Source of the DNA: Polaromonas sp. OV174
Lineage (GTDB): Bacteria; Pseudomonadota; Gammaproteobacteria; Burkholderiales; Burkholderiaceae_C
Length of the DNA stretch: 64,000 nucleotides
Reading direction: 5' to 3'
NCBI RefSeq assembly: GCF_900112285.1
Contig: NZ_FOKZ01000011.1
Span: forward strand, 1 to 64,000
The position numbers and the translations under genes were made by a program. This document shows positions 27,076 through 37,502 of the stretch, piece by piece (the first letter of the stretch is position 1; the number at the start of each line of letters is the position of its first letter). The notes under the pieces are model-generated. The model did no database searches, had not been told where the DNA came from, and saw nothing but the letters and a program-made list of their open reading frames with translations.

Positions 27076-28371
27076 TCAATCGTAGACCTCGGCATTCGGA
27101 TCGGTGGCTTCCAGCTCATAGCTGGCGGCCAGCATGGCCAGGCGGGCGATCACACCATACATATAGAAGCGGTTCGGGCTGCTGGAGCCCGGCTTCTCAC
27201 CCGGCTGGGGCAGCCGGCCGCTGTCGGCAAAGGCCAGGGGCACAAAGCTGGCACCGGGCGCGTTGAGGTTTTCGTCGACACCGCGCTCGGCATGAATGCG
27301 GTAAAAGCCGCCCACCACATAGCGGTCCATCATGTAAACCACCGGCTCGGCCACGGCGTCGTTGACGCGCTCGTTGGTCAGTACGCCTTCCTGGATGATG
27401 ATTTCAGACAATGCCTGGCCATCCTTGATGGTGCTCATCTTGGTTTTGGCCTTGCGGCCCAGAGCGCTCAGCTCTTTGGCGTCGCGCACCGTCATGATGC
27501 CCATGCCGTAAGTGCCGTTGTCGGGCTTGAGCACGACAAAAGGCTTTTCGTTGATGCCGTATTCCTTGTACTTGCGCTTGATCTTGCTCAGCAGGCCATC
27601 GACATGAGAGGTCAGGCACTCCATGCCCAAGTCTTGCGCGAAATTGACTTCGCCGCATTGCGCGAACATCGGATTGATCAACCAGGGGTCTACGCCCAGC
27701 AGCTTGCCAAAGCGCTTGGAGACCTCCTCGTAAGCCTTGAAGTGGGTGGACTTGCGCCGCACCGACCAGCCGGCGTGCAGCGGCGGCAGCAAATACTGCT
27801 CGTTGAGGTCTTCCAAAATACCGGGCAGGCCGGCCGACAGGTCGTTGTTCAGCAAGATGGTGCAGGGGTCGAAGCCCTTGAGCCCCAGGCGGCGGTCGCT
27901 ACGTATCAGCGGCTCTATGGTGATGCTCTCGCCGGTCGGCAGGTTCAGCGTGGTCGGCTCCTTGATCTCGGCGCTGAGCGAGCCAAAGCGCACATTCAGG
28001 CCGGCTTGGTGAAAGATGCGCTTGAGCTGCAGCAAATTGGAGAGGTAAAAGCTGTTGCGCGTATGGTTTTCCGGCACCACCAGCAGGTTGCGCGCCTCCG
28101 GGCAGATTTTTTCAATCGCGGCCATGGCGGCCTGAACGGCCAGCGGCAGCATCTGCGGCGTCAGGTTGTTCCAGCCGCCAGGGTAAAGATTGGTATCGAC
28201 AGGCGCCAGCTTGAAGCCGGCATTGCGGATATCGACCGAACTGTAAAACGGCGGCGTGTGCTCCATCCACTCCAGACGAAACCAGCGCTCTATGGCCGGC
28301 GTGGTGTCGAGAATGCGCTGTTCGAGTTCGTTGATGGGGCCCGTGAGCGCCGTGATGAGATGCGGAACCAT
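27076..28371 (-). CDS. gshA: Glutamate-cysteine ligase (proteobacterial gshA_ferroox type)
   Basis: This 431-residue enzyme catalyses the first step of glutathione synthesis, ATP-dependent joining of glutamate and cysteine. The sequence (MVPHLITALTGPINELEQRI, FYSSVDIRNAGFKLAPVDTN, FVVLKPDNGTYGMGIMTV) is of the distinct family found in beta-proteobacteria, not the E. coli family. The ATG is at 28371. The 284-base spacer downstream toward RidA contains nothing else I can identify. Its partner gshB lies on the same strand at 22509-23468. Confidence 0.92.
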   Translation of the reverse strand: MVPHLITALTGPINELEQRILDTTPAIERWFRLEWMEHTPPFYSSVDIRNAGFKLAPVDTNLYPGGWNNLTPQMLPLAVQAAMAAIEKICPEARNLLVVPENHTRNSFYLSNLLQLKRIFHQAGLNVRFGSLSAEIKEPTTLNLPTGESITIEPLIRSDRRLGLKGFDPCTILLNNDLSAGLPGILEDLNEQYLLPPLHAGWSVRRKSTHFKAYEEVSKRFGKLLGVDPWLINPMFAQCGEVNFAQDLGMECLTSHVDGLLSKIKRKYKEYGINEKPFVVLKPDNGTYGMGIMTVRDAKELSALGRKAKTKMSTIKDGQALSEIIIQEGVLTNERVNDAVAEPVVYMMDRYVVGGFYRIHAERGVDENLNAPGASFVPLAFADSGRLPQPGEKPGSSSPNRFYMYGVIARLAMLAASYELEATDPNAEVYD

Positions 28372-28655
28372 GCGGCCCTCTTGTTGTGTCTTGACGAAAT
28401 GTCTGAGTGAATTCTAGGGATTTAAGGGCAGGGGCGCGAGTTGCAAGAGCGACTCGACAAGCCTTTCCATGAAATCCCCCGGCCCATGGCGGCGCACCGG
28501 ACCGTGTTTCAGTCAGAAAATAACACACTCCCCCTTGAGCGCCTTGAATACCTTGAACGGTGATGCGGGCCAGAGCGGCTCAAAAGGGCTGCGCGCAGGC
28601 CCAATTTTACCGTCGCGGGTACATCAGCGCCGTGCCAAGTGTCGCGGTGCCAGAC

Positions 28656-29012
28656 TCACTCTTGGGGCTTGGCCGCGACGGCGATGATCTCCAGTCGCCA
28701 GTCGGGGTTGATCAATTGCTGCAAGGTGCATGCGCGAGTCGGCGCATGCCCTAGTGGAATCCATTCGTCCCAGACCGCGTTCATGTCGGCATAGTCGGTG
28801 ATGTCCCTCAGCAAGATCCGCACGGAAAGCAGATGATTTCGACTGCTTCCCGCCTGTTCTAGCAGCCTGTCTAGGGCGTCCAGGACTTCGCGGGTTTGCG
28901 CCTCGATGTTGCCCTGGGTGTTGGCCGCGACCTGACCGCCGATATAGATGGTGTTGTTGTGAACGACGACTTCCGAACGTCGCTTGACCGTATCAATGCG
29001 CTGCAAGCTCAT
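28656..29012 (-). CDS. RidA-family imine deaminase of the phosphonate operon
   Basis: This 118-residue protein has the RidA/YjgF fold and keeps the two key residues: R93 in HAPTRACTLQQL and E108 in WRLEIIAV. RidA proteins hydrolyse reactive imines or enamines released by amine-oxidising enzymes. The ATG at 29012 lies two bases after the FAD oxidoreductase stop, so the two are coupled; the longer frame to 29210 lies inside that gene. This position predicts that it hydrolyses the imine made by the oxidase. It is the last gene of the operon. Confidence 0.85.
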   Translation of the reverse strand: MSLQRIDTVKRRSEVVVHNNTIYIGGQVAANTQGNIEAQTREVLDALDRLLEQAGSSRNHLLSVRILLRDITDYADMNAVWDEWIPLGHAPTRACTLQQLINPDWRLEIIAVAAKPQE

Positions 29013-29014
29013 GC

Positions 29015-30409
29015 TCAGGCCTTGTCGGCTTTGCCGGCGGCGTTGGCAAACTTGCTGAGCAATTTGTCCACCATCCAGGGCTGGCGGTCTTCGTCTTCGG
29101 CGCGTTCCTTGCGGCGAATGGCGTTGCGAACCACGATGGAGCCGACGTAACGGATGGGCTCGGGCGGAAAGTGCCCCAGCGGACCTTGCGTCAGGGGGCT
29201 GCGTGTCCATTCATTGTCCAGATCCAGCAGCATGGACGACAGTATCTGTCCGCCCATATAGGTTGGGCCGACACCGTTGCCGGAATAGCCGAAGCCGTAA
29301 TAAATGTGGGAAGCGCCATTCAACTTGCCAAAGAAGGGAAAGCCGGTCACCGAGCGGTCTGACGGGCCGTTCCAGCTCGCCGTCACCGGAACATTGCGCA
29401 GTGCCGGGAAAAAGTCATGCAGCGCTTGCGTCAGTTCGGCCTCATAGGGCGAGCGCTGGTCAAAGACCGGCGCAATGCGGCCGCCCCAGGAAAAGGTGTT
29501 GCCCCCCTTGCCCAGCATGATGCGTCCGTCGACCGTGTTGCGGTAGTAGTAGACGAAGGTGCGCGAGTCAAGAACCGAAACACCATCCGTGAGGCCTATC
29601 TGCTCCAGCAGCTCCGGACATTTCTCGGTGATGACCATGTCGCTGGACACCACGGCGATGGTGCGCTCGAACTGCGGAAAGCGGCTGGCCATCCAGGCGT
29701 TGATGGCCAGCACCAGCTTCTTGGCCTTGATGCTGCCGCAAGGCGTGCGCACGATGGCCGGATGGTCGGTGCTGAAATCCAGCATGGGACTGCGCTCATA
29801 GATGCGAATGCCCATGTTGAGCGCCGCGCGCCGCAGGCCGCGCACCAGTTTGCCGGGATGCACGGTGGCGGCGATGGGCGAGTACACGCCAGCCAGGTTG
29901 CGGGCCGAACCGGAACGGCGCGCGACCTCCTCTGGCGGCATGTCGTAGTAGGACTTGATGCCGCAGGCCTCCAGCCCCTGCATCACGGGGTCCAGCGTTC
30001 CTATCTGGGCTTGCGAAGTAGCGGTGTACAGCGTGCCGTCCTGCCGCAACTCGGCATCTATACCCTGCTCGCGGCAAAAAGCGGCGATGTGCTGAACCAC
30101 GGCTTCCGAGGCCTTGACCAGCCGTATTGCCTCGGCTTCGCCAAAGAGCCGGCGCAAGGTAAAAAATTTGGCCGACCAGGTCAGCAAGCAGCCGCCATTG
30201 CGACCGCTGGCCCCCGCACCGCACAGGTCGCTTTCGATGATGGCAATGTCCAGCGCCGGATTTTTCTGCTTGGCCTGAATTGCGGTCCATAAACCGGTAA
30301 AACCGCCGCCCACAATGCAGACATCGGCGGACTGTTCGCCCTGCAGGGCGGGCGCCAGATCGCCATCGTTGAACAGGGCTTGCTCTAACCAGAAGGGACG
30401 CATAGTCAT
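29015..30409 (-). CDS. FAD-dependent amine oxidoreductase (DAO family) of the phosphonate operon
   Basis: This 464-residue protein has an N-terminal dinucleotide-binding motif VCIVGGGFTGLW (about 30-41), a second FAD motif GASGRNGGCLLTW and a C-terminal flavin segment YYGFGYSGNGVGPTYMGG, all typical of the DadA/PuuB-like DAO family. Recurrent FAD-dependent enzymes in phosphonate clusters (PbfC/PbfD types, as I recall) oxidise aminoethylphosphonate or its N-methyl derivative to phosphonoacetaldehyde. The position here between an orphan PhnD-like protein and RidA fits that role. The ATG at 30409 is chosen; 30403 is possible. The exact substrate is inferred. Confidence 0.8.
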   Translation of the reverse strand: MTMRPFWLEQALFNDGDLAPALQGEQSADVCIVGGGFTGLWTAIQAKQKNPALDIAIIESDLCGAGASGRNGGCLLTWSAKFFTLRRLFGEAEAIRLVKASEAVVQHIAAFCREQGIDAELRQDGTLYTATSQAQIGTLDPVMQGLEACGIKSYYDMPPEEVARRSGSARNLAGVYSPIAATVHPGKLVRGLRRAALNMGIRIYERSPMLDFSTDHPAIVRTPCGSIKAKKLVLAINAWMASRFPQFERTIAVVSSDMVITEKCPELLEQIGLTDGVSVLDSRTFVYYYRNTVDGRIMLGKGGNTFSWGGRIAPVFDQRSPYEAELTQALHDFFPALRNVPVTASWNGPSDRSVTGFPFFGKLNGASHIYYGFGYSGNGVGPTYMGGQILSSMLLDLDNEWTRSPLTQGPLGHFPPEPIRYVGSIVVRNAIRRKERAEDEDRQPWMVDKLLSKFANAAGKADKA

Positions 30410-30500
30410 TTCGCTTTCATTCGGTGGCCCTGCAGGCCGCCAGGTGGCACACAAAGTTCATAGGGGCTGGCGCAATACCGGCCGGCGAGGCCTGGTGTCC

Positions 30501-31514
30501 TCACGGGCTGTCCAGGCGTGTGGCGTTCAGCACCGTGTCCAGGCGTGCCGCGCGCTTGGTCAAGGCGCCCATCACCGCCGCCAATTTCTCGGGTGATTTC
30601 GCGTTCTCTGCCATGGCATTGGTCAAGGCCTGAAAGAGCTCCAGATCAACGACGGGACGCAGCTGGTAGTTCGACGAGGCGCGAAAACTCCCCAGGCCAT
30701 TGATACGCTTCAAGGTGGCTTTTTCCGCCTCGGTGCGACCGTATGCGGTAAAGAATTTCTTGATGCGCTGCTGCGTCGCGACCGGCAGGTCCTTGCGATA
30801 CACCATGGGGTCGTTGGGAATCAGCGGCGACTCCCAGATCACGCTGACACGCGCGAACTTCTCGGCAAACTCGGCCTGGTAACGGGGTAGCTCCTCGGTG
30901 TTGTTGGTCGCCAGGTCCACCCGGCCATCGGCCACGGCGAGGAAGTTGTCCATGTGGTTGGCATGGCTGAGCTGCTTGAAGTGCTTTTCCGGCGCTATCT
31001 TGTTCTTGGCGAACACATAGTAGTTGGGCACCAGATAGCCTGAGGTGGACTTCTTGTCGCCCGCGCCGAAGCTATAGCTGCCCGGGCGCGTGATGACATC
31101 GGCCAGCGACTGGATGGGGCCGCCCTTGCGGGCGAACAACACAGACTTGTAGCCGCGCGAGCCGTCCAGCCTCACCATTTGCGCGAACACGGCGGCCTGG
31201 TCGTTTTCCACCAGTTCTATCGCCAGCTTGTTGTTGATCCACGCGACCTGAACGCTGCCGTCCTTCAGCGCGCCCGAGATATCGGCGTAGTTCTTGGAGG
31301 CCAGCACCTTGACCGGTGTCTGCAGTTCCCGGGCCAGGGCCTCGATCAAGGGCTTCCAGTCCTCGGTGACATTTTCCGCGGTGCTGGCGGCGATCAAGCC
31401 CACGGTCAGTGCCGGGGTGTTGTCGGCGGCACGGGCGGCCAGCGGCCCCAGCAAGCCCAGACACAGCAGGGCCAACATTGAACGCCTGAGGGCGCGGTGG
31501 TTCAAGGCTCTCAT
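30501..31514 (-). CDS. Orphan PhnD-like phosphate/phosphonate periplasmic binding protein
   Basis: This 337-residue protein has a signal peptide (about 1-29, hydrophobic SMLALLCLGLLGPLA) and the PhnD-type fold: LTVGLIAASTAENV, VAWINNKLAIELVEND, and YVFAKNKIAPEKHF. It would bind a phosphonate in the periplasm. No phnC or phnE partner genes are nearby, so it either feeds a distant transporter or has a sensing role. Its ATG at 31514 overlaps the alanine dehydrogenase stop by four bases. Confidence 0.85.
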   Translation of the reverse strand: MRALNHRALRRSMLALLCLGLLGPLAARAADNTPALTVGLIAASTAENVTEDWKPLIEALARELQTPVKVLASKNYADISGALKDGSVQVAWINNKLAIELVENDQAAVFAQMVRLDGSRGYKSVLFARKGGPIQSLADVITRPGSYSFGAGDKKSTSGYLVPNYYVFAKNKIAPEKHFKQLSHANHMDNFLAVADGRVDLATNNTEELPRYQAEFAEKFARVSVIWESPLIPNDPMVYRKDLPVATQQRIKKFFTAYGRTEAEKATLKRINGLGSFRASSNYQLRPVVDLELFQALTNAMAENAKSPEKLAAVMGALTKRAARLDTVLNATRLDSP

Positions 31515-32638
31515 GGGCTTGGGCTCTCCAGCAAGGTCAGTGGATCGTGGTAGCCGAGGTGGAGCTCGTTGGCCACCTCCCGGCAGGTCACCTTGCCGTG
31601 GGCCACATTGAGGCCCATGCGCAGATGAACATCGTCTTTCAAGGCCTGCTGCCAGCCCTTGTTGGCCAGCGCCAGCACATAGGGCAAGGTGGCGTTGTTG
31701 AGCGCATAGGTCGAGGTGCGCGGCACGCCGCCCGGCATGTTGGCCACACAGTAATGCACGACGCCGTCGACCACATAGGTCGGATCCGCGTGGGTGGTGG
31801 CGTGTGAGGTTTCGAAGCAGCCGCCCTGGTCGATGGCGACATCGACCACCACCGCGCCCGGCTTCATGCGCGTCAACATGGCCCGTGTCACCAGCTTGGG
31901 CGCCGCGGCGCCTGGGATCAGCACGCCGCCTATGACGGCGTCGGCCGACAACACCTGCTCTTCGATGTTGTCGCGATTGGAAAACAGCGTGGTGACGCGC
32001 GCGCCCAGCAGCCTGTCCATGCGGCGCAGAGCGTCCAGACTGCGGTCTATCACCACCACCTGGGCTCCGGTGCCGACCGCCATTTGCGCGGCGTTGGAGC
32101 CGACGACGCCGGCGCCCAGGATCACGATCTTGGCCGGTGCCACGCCGGGCACGCCGCCCAGCAGAATGCCGCGCCCGCCATGGACGCGCTCCAGGCTGTG
32201 CGCCGCGGCCTGGATGGCCATGCGGCCCGCCACTTCCGACATCGGCGCCAGCAGCGGCAAGCCGCCGCCGGCCTGCGTCACGGTTTCGTAGGCGATGCAG
32301 ACGGCGCCGCTGCCCATCAAGTCCTTGCATTGCTGCGGGTCGGGCGCCAGGTGCAAATAGGTGAACAGCAACTGGCCTGGCCTGAGCTGCGCGCGCTCCT
32401 GGGCCTGCGGCTCCTTGACCTTGACGATCATGTCGGCGCGCGCGAACACCTCATCGGCGCCCTGGACGATGCCGGCACCCGCCACCTCGTACTCGGTGTC
32501 GCTGGCGCCTATGCCGGCGCCGGCATTGCGTTCCACGATGACGCGATGGCCCGCCGCCGTCAGCTCGCGCACCGACGAAGGCGTCAGGCCGACGCGGTAC
32601 TCATGGTTCTTGATTTCCTTGGGGACTCCGATCAGCAT
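31511..32638 (-). CDS. ald: Alanine dehydrogenase
   Basis: This 375-residue enzyme converts L-alanine, NAD+ and water to pyruvate, ammonia and NADH. The family start MLIGVPKEIKNHEYRVGLTP and the NAD-binding loop ILGAGVVGSNAAQMAVGTGA are clear; length is standard. ATG 32638 is preceded by CAGGAGA. In this locus it would recycle the alanine produced by PhnW, regenerating the pyruvate acceptor and releasing nitrogen as ammonia. It is coupled to the downstream PhnD-like gene by overlap. Confidence 0.93.
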   Translation of the reverse strand: MLIGVPKEIKNHEYRVGLTPSSVRELTAAGHRVIVERNAGAGIGASDTEYEVAGAGIVQGADEVFARADMIVKVKEPQAQERAQLRPGQLLFTYLHLAPDPQQCKDLMGSGAVCIAYETVTQAGGGLPLLAPMSEVAGRMAIQAAAHSLERVHGGRGILLGGVPGVAPAKIVILGAGVVGSNAAQMAVGTGAQVVVIDRSLDALRRMDRLLGARVTTLFSNRDNIEEQVLSADAVIGGVLIPGAAAPKLVTRAMLTRMKPGAVVVDVAIDQGGCFETSHATTHADPTYVVDGVVHYCVANMPGGVPRTSTYALNNATLPYVLALANKGWQQALKDDVHLRMGLNVAHGKVTCREVANELHLGYHDPLTLLESPSP

Positions 32639-32722
32639 GGCTCTTATCTCCTGTGTGGATGAAGAAGGCGTAACGCGGTTTCAGAGGCTGTGGGAGGGGC
32701 GCGCCGGCTGGCGCGCCAACGC

Positions 32723-34171
32723 TTACCAGGGCAGCGAATAAGTCTTGCAGTTGCTAAAGCTCTTCATCGCCTCAAGCACGCCTTCCTTGTAGCCCAGGCC
32801 GGAGTCCTTGATGCCGCCGAAGGGCGTGAGCTCCAAGCGGTAGCCCGGCACTTCGCGCACATTGACGCTGCCGACGTTGAGCTCGCGGATGAAGCGCGTG
32901 ATGTAGTCGAGGCGGTTGGTGCACACCGCCGACGACAGGCCGTAGGCCGTACCGTTGGAGATGCGGATCGCGTCCTCTATGGTCTTGAAGCGAATGACGG
33001 GCGAGACCGGACCGAAGGTTTCCTGCTTGGCCACCGTCATCTCGGGATCGACGTGGTCCAGCAGCGTGGGCGAATACAGGGCGCCGCGCCGCACATTGCC
33101 GTAGAGCAGCTTGGCGCCGCCGGCAATGGCCTCGTTCACCACCGCCTCGAAGTGCATGGCGGCGGGCTCGTCGATCACCGTGCCCATGTCCGTGTTGGGG
33201 TCCATGGGGTCGCCGTACTTCAGGGCTTTGGTCTTCTCGAGCAGCAATTCAACGAAACGGTCGGCGACGCTTTCCTGCACCAGCATGCGCTTGATGGCGG
33301 TGCAGCGCTGGCCAGAATTTTTGTAGGAGCCGGCGGCCGCCAGCGTGGCGGCTTCCTCGATGTCGGCGTCTTCCATCACGATGATGGGGTCGTTGCCGCC
33401 CAGCTCGAGAATCTGTCGCTTGTAAGCGGCCTTGCCGGCGATGTACTTGCCGATGGCCACGCCGCCGGTGAAGGTGACCAGGTCAACGTCGGGGCTGGTC
33501 AGCATCTCGTCGGCGATCTCGCGCGGGTCGCCGGTGATCACCGACAGCATTTGCGGCGGCAGACCCGCTTCGTACAGGATGTCGGCCAGGATGAAGGCCG
33601 TCAGCGGCGTCTTCTCGCTGGGCTTGAGCACCATGCGGTTGTTGGTGGCGATGGAGGGCGCGACCTTGTGGATCACCTGGTTCAGCGGGTGGTTGAAGGG
33701 CGTGATGGCGGTGATCGCGCCCAGCAGCGGCTCCTTCATGGTGTAGACCTTGCGGCTCTTGCCGTGGTGCGTCAGGTCGCAGGAGAACACCTGGCCGTCA
33801 TCGACCAGCGCCTGGTTGGCCGCGAACAACAACACGTCGGAAGCGCGGCCGACTTCATACAGCGAATCCTTTCGGCACAGCCCCGATTCGAGCGTGATGG
33901 TGCGCGAGATTTCATCCAGGCGCGAGGCGATGATTTCGCCGGCGCGCATCAGGATTTTGTAGCGCTCGTAGCGCGTCAGCGTCGGCTTGTAGTCGCGGGC
34001 GATGCGGTAGGCGCGCCGCACGTCTTCCAGCGTGGCCTTGGGCACCGTGGCGATCACCTCGCCGGTGTAGGGGTAGGTGACCTCTATCACCTCGTCGCGA
34101 TAGACCTTTTCGCCGGCGATGCGCAGCGCTTCGCGGTGGATGGCGACGGGTTTCAGCAGTGCTTGATTCAT
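32723..34171 (-). CDS. phnY: Phosphonoacetaldehyde dehydrogenase
   Basis: This 482-residue NAD(P)-dependent aldehyde dehydrogenase has the active-site region SGQRCTAIKR with catalytic Cys290 and the general-base region LELGGNDPIIV. It oxidises phosphonoacetaldehyde to phosphonoacetate. The assignment to PhnY rather than a generic aldehyde dehydrogenase rests on overall similarity to that family and on the adjacent phnA gene, whose substrate is its product. ATG 34171 has AGGAGA upstream. Confidence 0.9.
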   Translation of the reverse strand: MNQALLKPVAIHREALRIAGEKVYRDEVIEVTYPYTGEVIATVPKATLEDVRRAYRIARDYKPTLTRYERYKILMRAGEIIASRLDEISRTITLESGLCRKDSLYEVGRASDVLLFAANQALVDDGQVFSCDLTHHGKSRKVYTMKEPLLGAITAITPFNHPLNQVIHKVAPSIATNNRMVLKPSEKTPLTAFILADILYEAGLPPQMLSVITGDPREIADEMLTSPDVDLVTFTGGVAIGKYIAGKAAYKRQILELGGNDPIIVMEDADIEEAATLAAAGSYKNSGQRCTAIKRMLVQESVADRFVELLLEKTKALKYGDPMDPNTDMGTVIDEPAAMHFEAVVNEAIAGGAKLLYGNVRRGALYSPTLLDHVDPEMTVAKQETFGPVSPVIRFKTIEDAIRISNGTAYGLSSAVCTNRLDYITRFIRELNVGSVNVREVPGYRLELTPFGGIKDSGLGYKEGVLEAMKSFSNCKTYSLPW

Positions 34172-34198
34172 CGTTGTTCTCCTGATGGCAATGGTGCG

Positions 34199-36153
<1,955 letters not shown>

Positions 36154-36160
36154 GGTGGGT

Positions 36161-36189
36161 ATTTTCATTTTTAAATTGAAAATTGTCAA
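36161..36189 (-). promoter_or_regulatory. Predicted sigma-70 promoter for the regulator-phnA operon
   Basis: On the minus strand, a perfect -35 TTGACA (36189-36184) is followed after 17 bases by GAAAAT (36166-36161), four of six matches to the -10. The predicted start of transcription (about 36154) coincides with the ATG at 36153, suggesting leaderless translation of the regulator. Confidence 0.45.
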
Positions 36190-36193
36190 CAAT
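36182..36193. promoter_or_regulatory. FadR-type operator ATTGT-CA-ACAAT
   Basis: This is an inverted repeat whose core TTGTCAACAA fits the TNGT-N-ACNA consensus of the FadR branch of GntR regulators. It overlaps the -35 of the minus promoter and ends seven bases before the -35 of the plus promoter, so one bound dimer could block both operons. Confidence 0.6.
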
Positions 36194-36199
36194 CTTTTA

Positions 36200-36228
36200 T
36201 TGACAGTCTTCGATCGACGTTCTACATT
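36200..36228 (+). promoter_or_regulatory. Predicted sigma-70 promoter for the AEP transporter-phnW operon
   Basis: A perfect TTGACA (36200-36205), a 17-base spacer and TACATT (36223-36228) form a good promoter. The leader to the first ATG at 36388 would be about 150 bases long; I see no clear structure in it. Confidence 0.6.
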
Positions 36229-36387
36229 TCGTTCACCGAAGCGAAGTCGCTTGCCCAGAATGCCACCCGCACCCTTGCGGAAAAGCGCTGCCAAGTAGCT
36301 GGCCGAAGTGAGAAGCCAAATCGTGTTGGTTCTCGGAATTCGCTAACTTCCGTTGATTGACACGCCCAATTACTACAGGAGACAAAG

Positions 36388-37428
36388 ATGACCACGAGAC
36401 ACAACCCGAAGCGACTGTTGATGGCCTTGAGCGCCGCGGTATTGAGCCTTGCCGCCACGGCCGCAATGGCGCAGCCGAAAACGCCACTGCTGGTCTACAC
36501 CGCGCTGGAAACCGACGCGATGAAGCTGTACAAGGACGGCTTCGAGAAAGCCAATCCCGACATCGAAGTGAAGTGGGTTCGCGATTCGACCGGCATCGTG
36601 ACGGCCAAGCTGCTCGCCGAAAAGGCCAATCCGCAGGCCGACGTGGTCGCCGGCCTGGCGGCCAGCAGCCTGGCCCTGCTGGAGCAGGAAGGCATGCTGG
36701 TGGCCTATGAGCCCAAGGGCTTCAAGGAACTCAACCCCAGCTACTCCGACACCAAGCGCCCGCCGGCCTGGGTGGGCATGGACGTCTGGGCCGCCACCAT
36801 CTGCTTCAACACCGTCGAAGCGAAAAAACGCGGCCTGCCCAAGCCAGAGAGCTGGAAGGATCTGGCCAAACCCATTTACAAGGGCGCCATCACCATGCCG
36901 CACCCGGCGTCCAGCGGCACCGGCTACCTCGACGTGTCCTCCTGGCTGCAGATGTGGGGCAACACCGAGGGCTGGAAGTACATGGATGCGCTGCACGAAA
37001 ACATCGCGCAATACGTGCATTCGGGCTCCAAGCCTTGCAAGCAGGCCGGCTCCGGGGAGTTTCCGATTGGCATCTCGTTTGAGTTCCGCGCCCACCAGGT
37101 CAGGAAGTCGGGGGCACCGGTGGAGCTGATCTTCCCCAAGGAAGGCCTGGGTTGGGACATAGAAGCCACCAGCGTCATGAAGACCAGTAAAAAAATGGCG
37201 CAAGCCAAACGCTTCGCCGACTGGATGGCAAGCAAGGAAGCCAACCAGATCACCGCCACCTGGTGGGCCGTGGTCGCCTATCCCGGCGTGGCCAAGAAAC
37301 TGGAAGGCATCCCGGAAAACTACGAGAAGCTGCTGGCAAAGAACGACATCAACTGGGCCGCCAAGAATCGCGAGCAGATTCTGGCCGAGTGGAGCAAGCG
37401 CTACGAAGGCAAGTCGGAAGCCAAATAG
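36388..37428 (+). CDS. 2-aminoethylphosphonate ABC transporter, periplasmic binding protein
   Basis: This 346-residue protein has a signal peptide (cleavage after about residue 28, AMA-QP) and an iron/polyamine-type binding fold (LLVYTALETDAMKLYKDGFE, WVRDSTGIVTAKLLAEK). This is the PhnS2/AepX-type AEP-binding protein. The ATG is preceded by ACAGGAGA. It leads a plus-strand operon with an ATPase, a fused permease and PhnW, which together define AEP as the likely ligand. Confidence 0.88.
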   Translation: MTTRHNPKRLLMALSAAVLSLAATAAMAQPKTPLLVYTALETDAMKLYKDGFEKANPDIEVKWVRDSTGIVTAKLLAEKANPQADVVAGLAASSLALLEQEGMLVAYEPKGFKELNPSYSDTKRPPAWVGMDVWAATICFNTVEAKKRGLPKPESWKDLAKPIYKGAITMPHPASSGTGYLDVSSWLQMWGNTEGWKYMDALHENIAQYVHSGSKPCKQAGSGEFPIGISFEFRAHQVRKSGAPVELIFPKEGLGWDIEATSVMKTSKKMAQAKRFADWMASKEANQITATWWAVVAYPGVAKKLEGIPENYEKLLAKNDINWAAKNREQILAEWSKRYEGKSEAK

Positions 37429-37502
37429 ACGCCCATCGCATCCCTGATTTCAACCCCCTGGACGCCGCCACGGCGGCGTCCATCAACGATGAGTTCGAAA
37501 AA

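Noticed and set aside
31515..32330. N-terminal extension of the PhnD-like protein to 609 residues
   Set aside because: The extra part is an out-of-frame reading of alanine dehydrogenase; the signal peptide at 31514 marks the real start.
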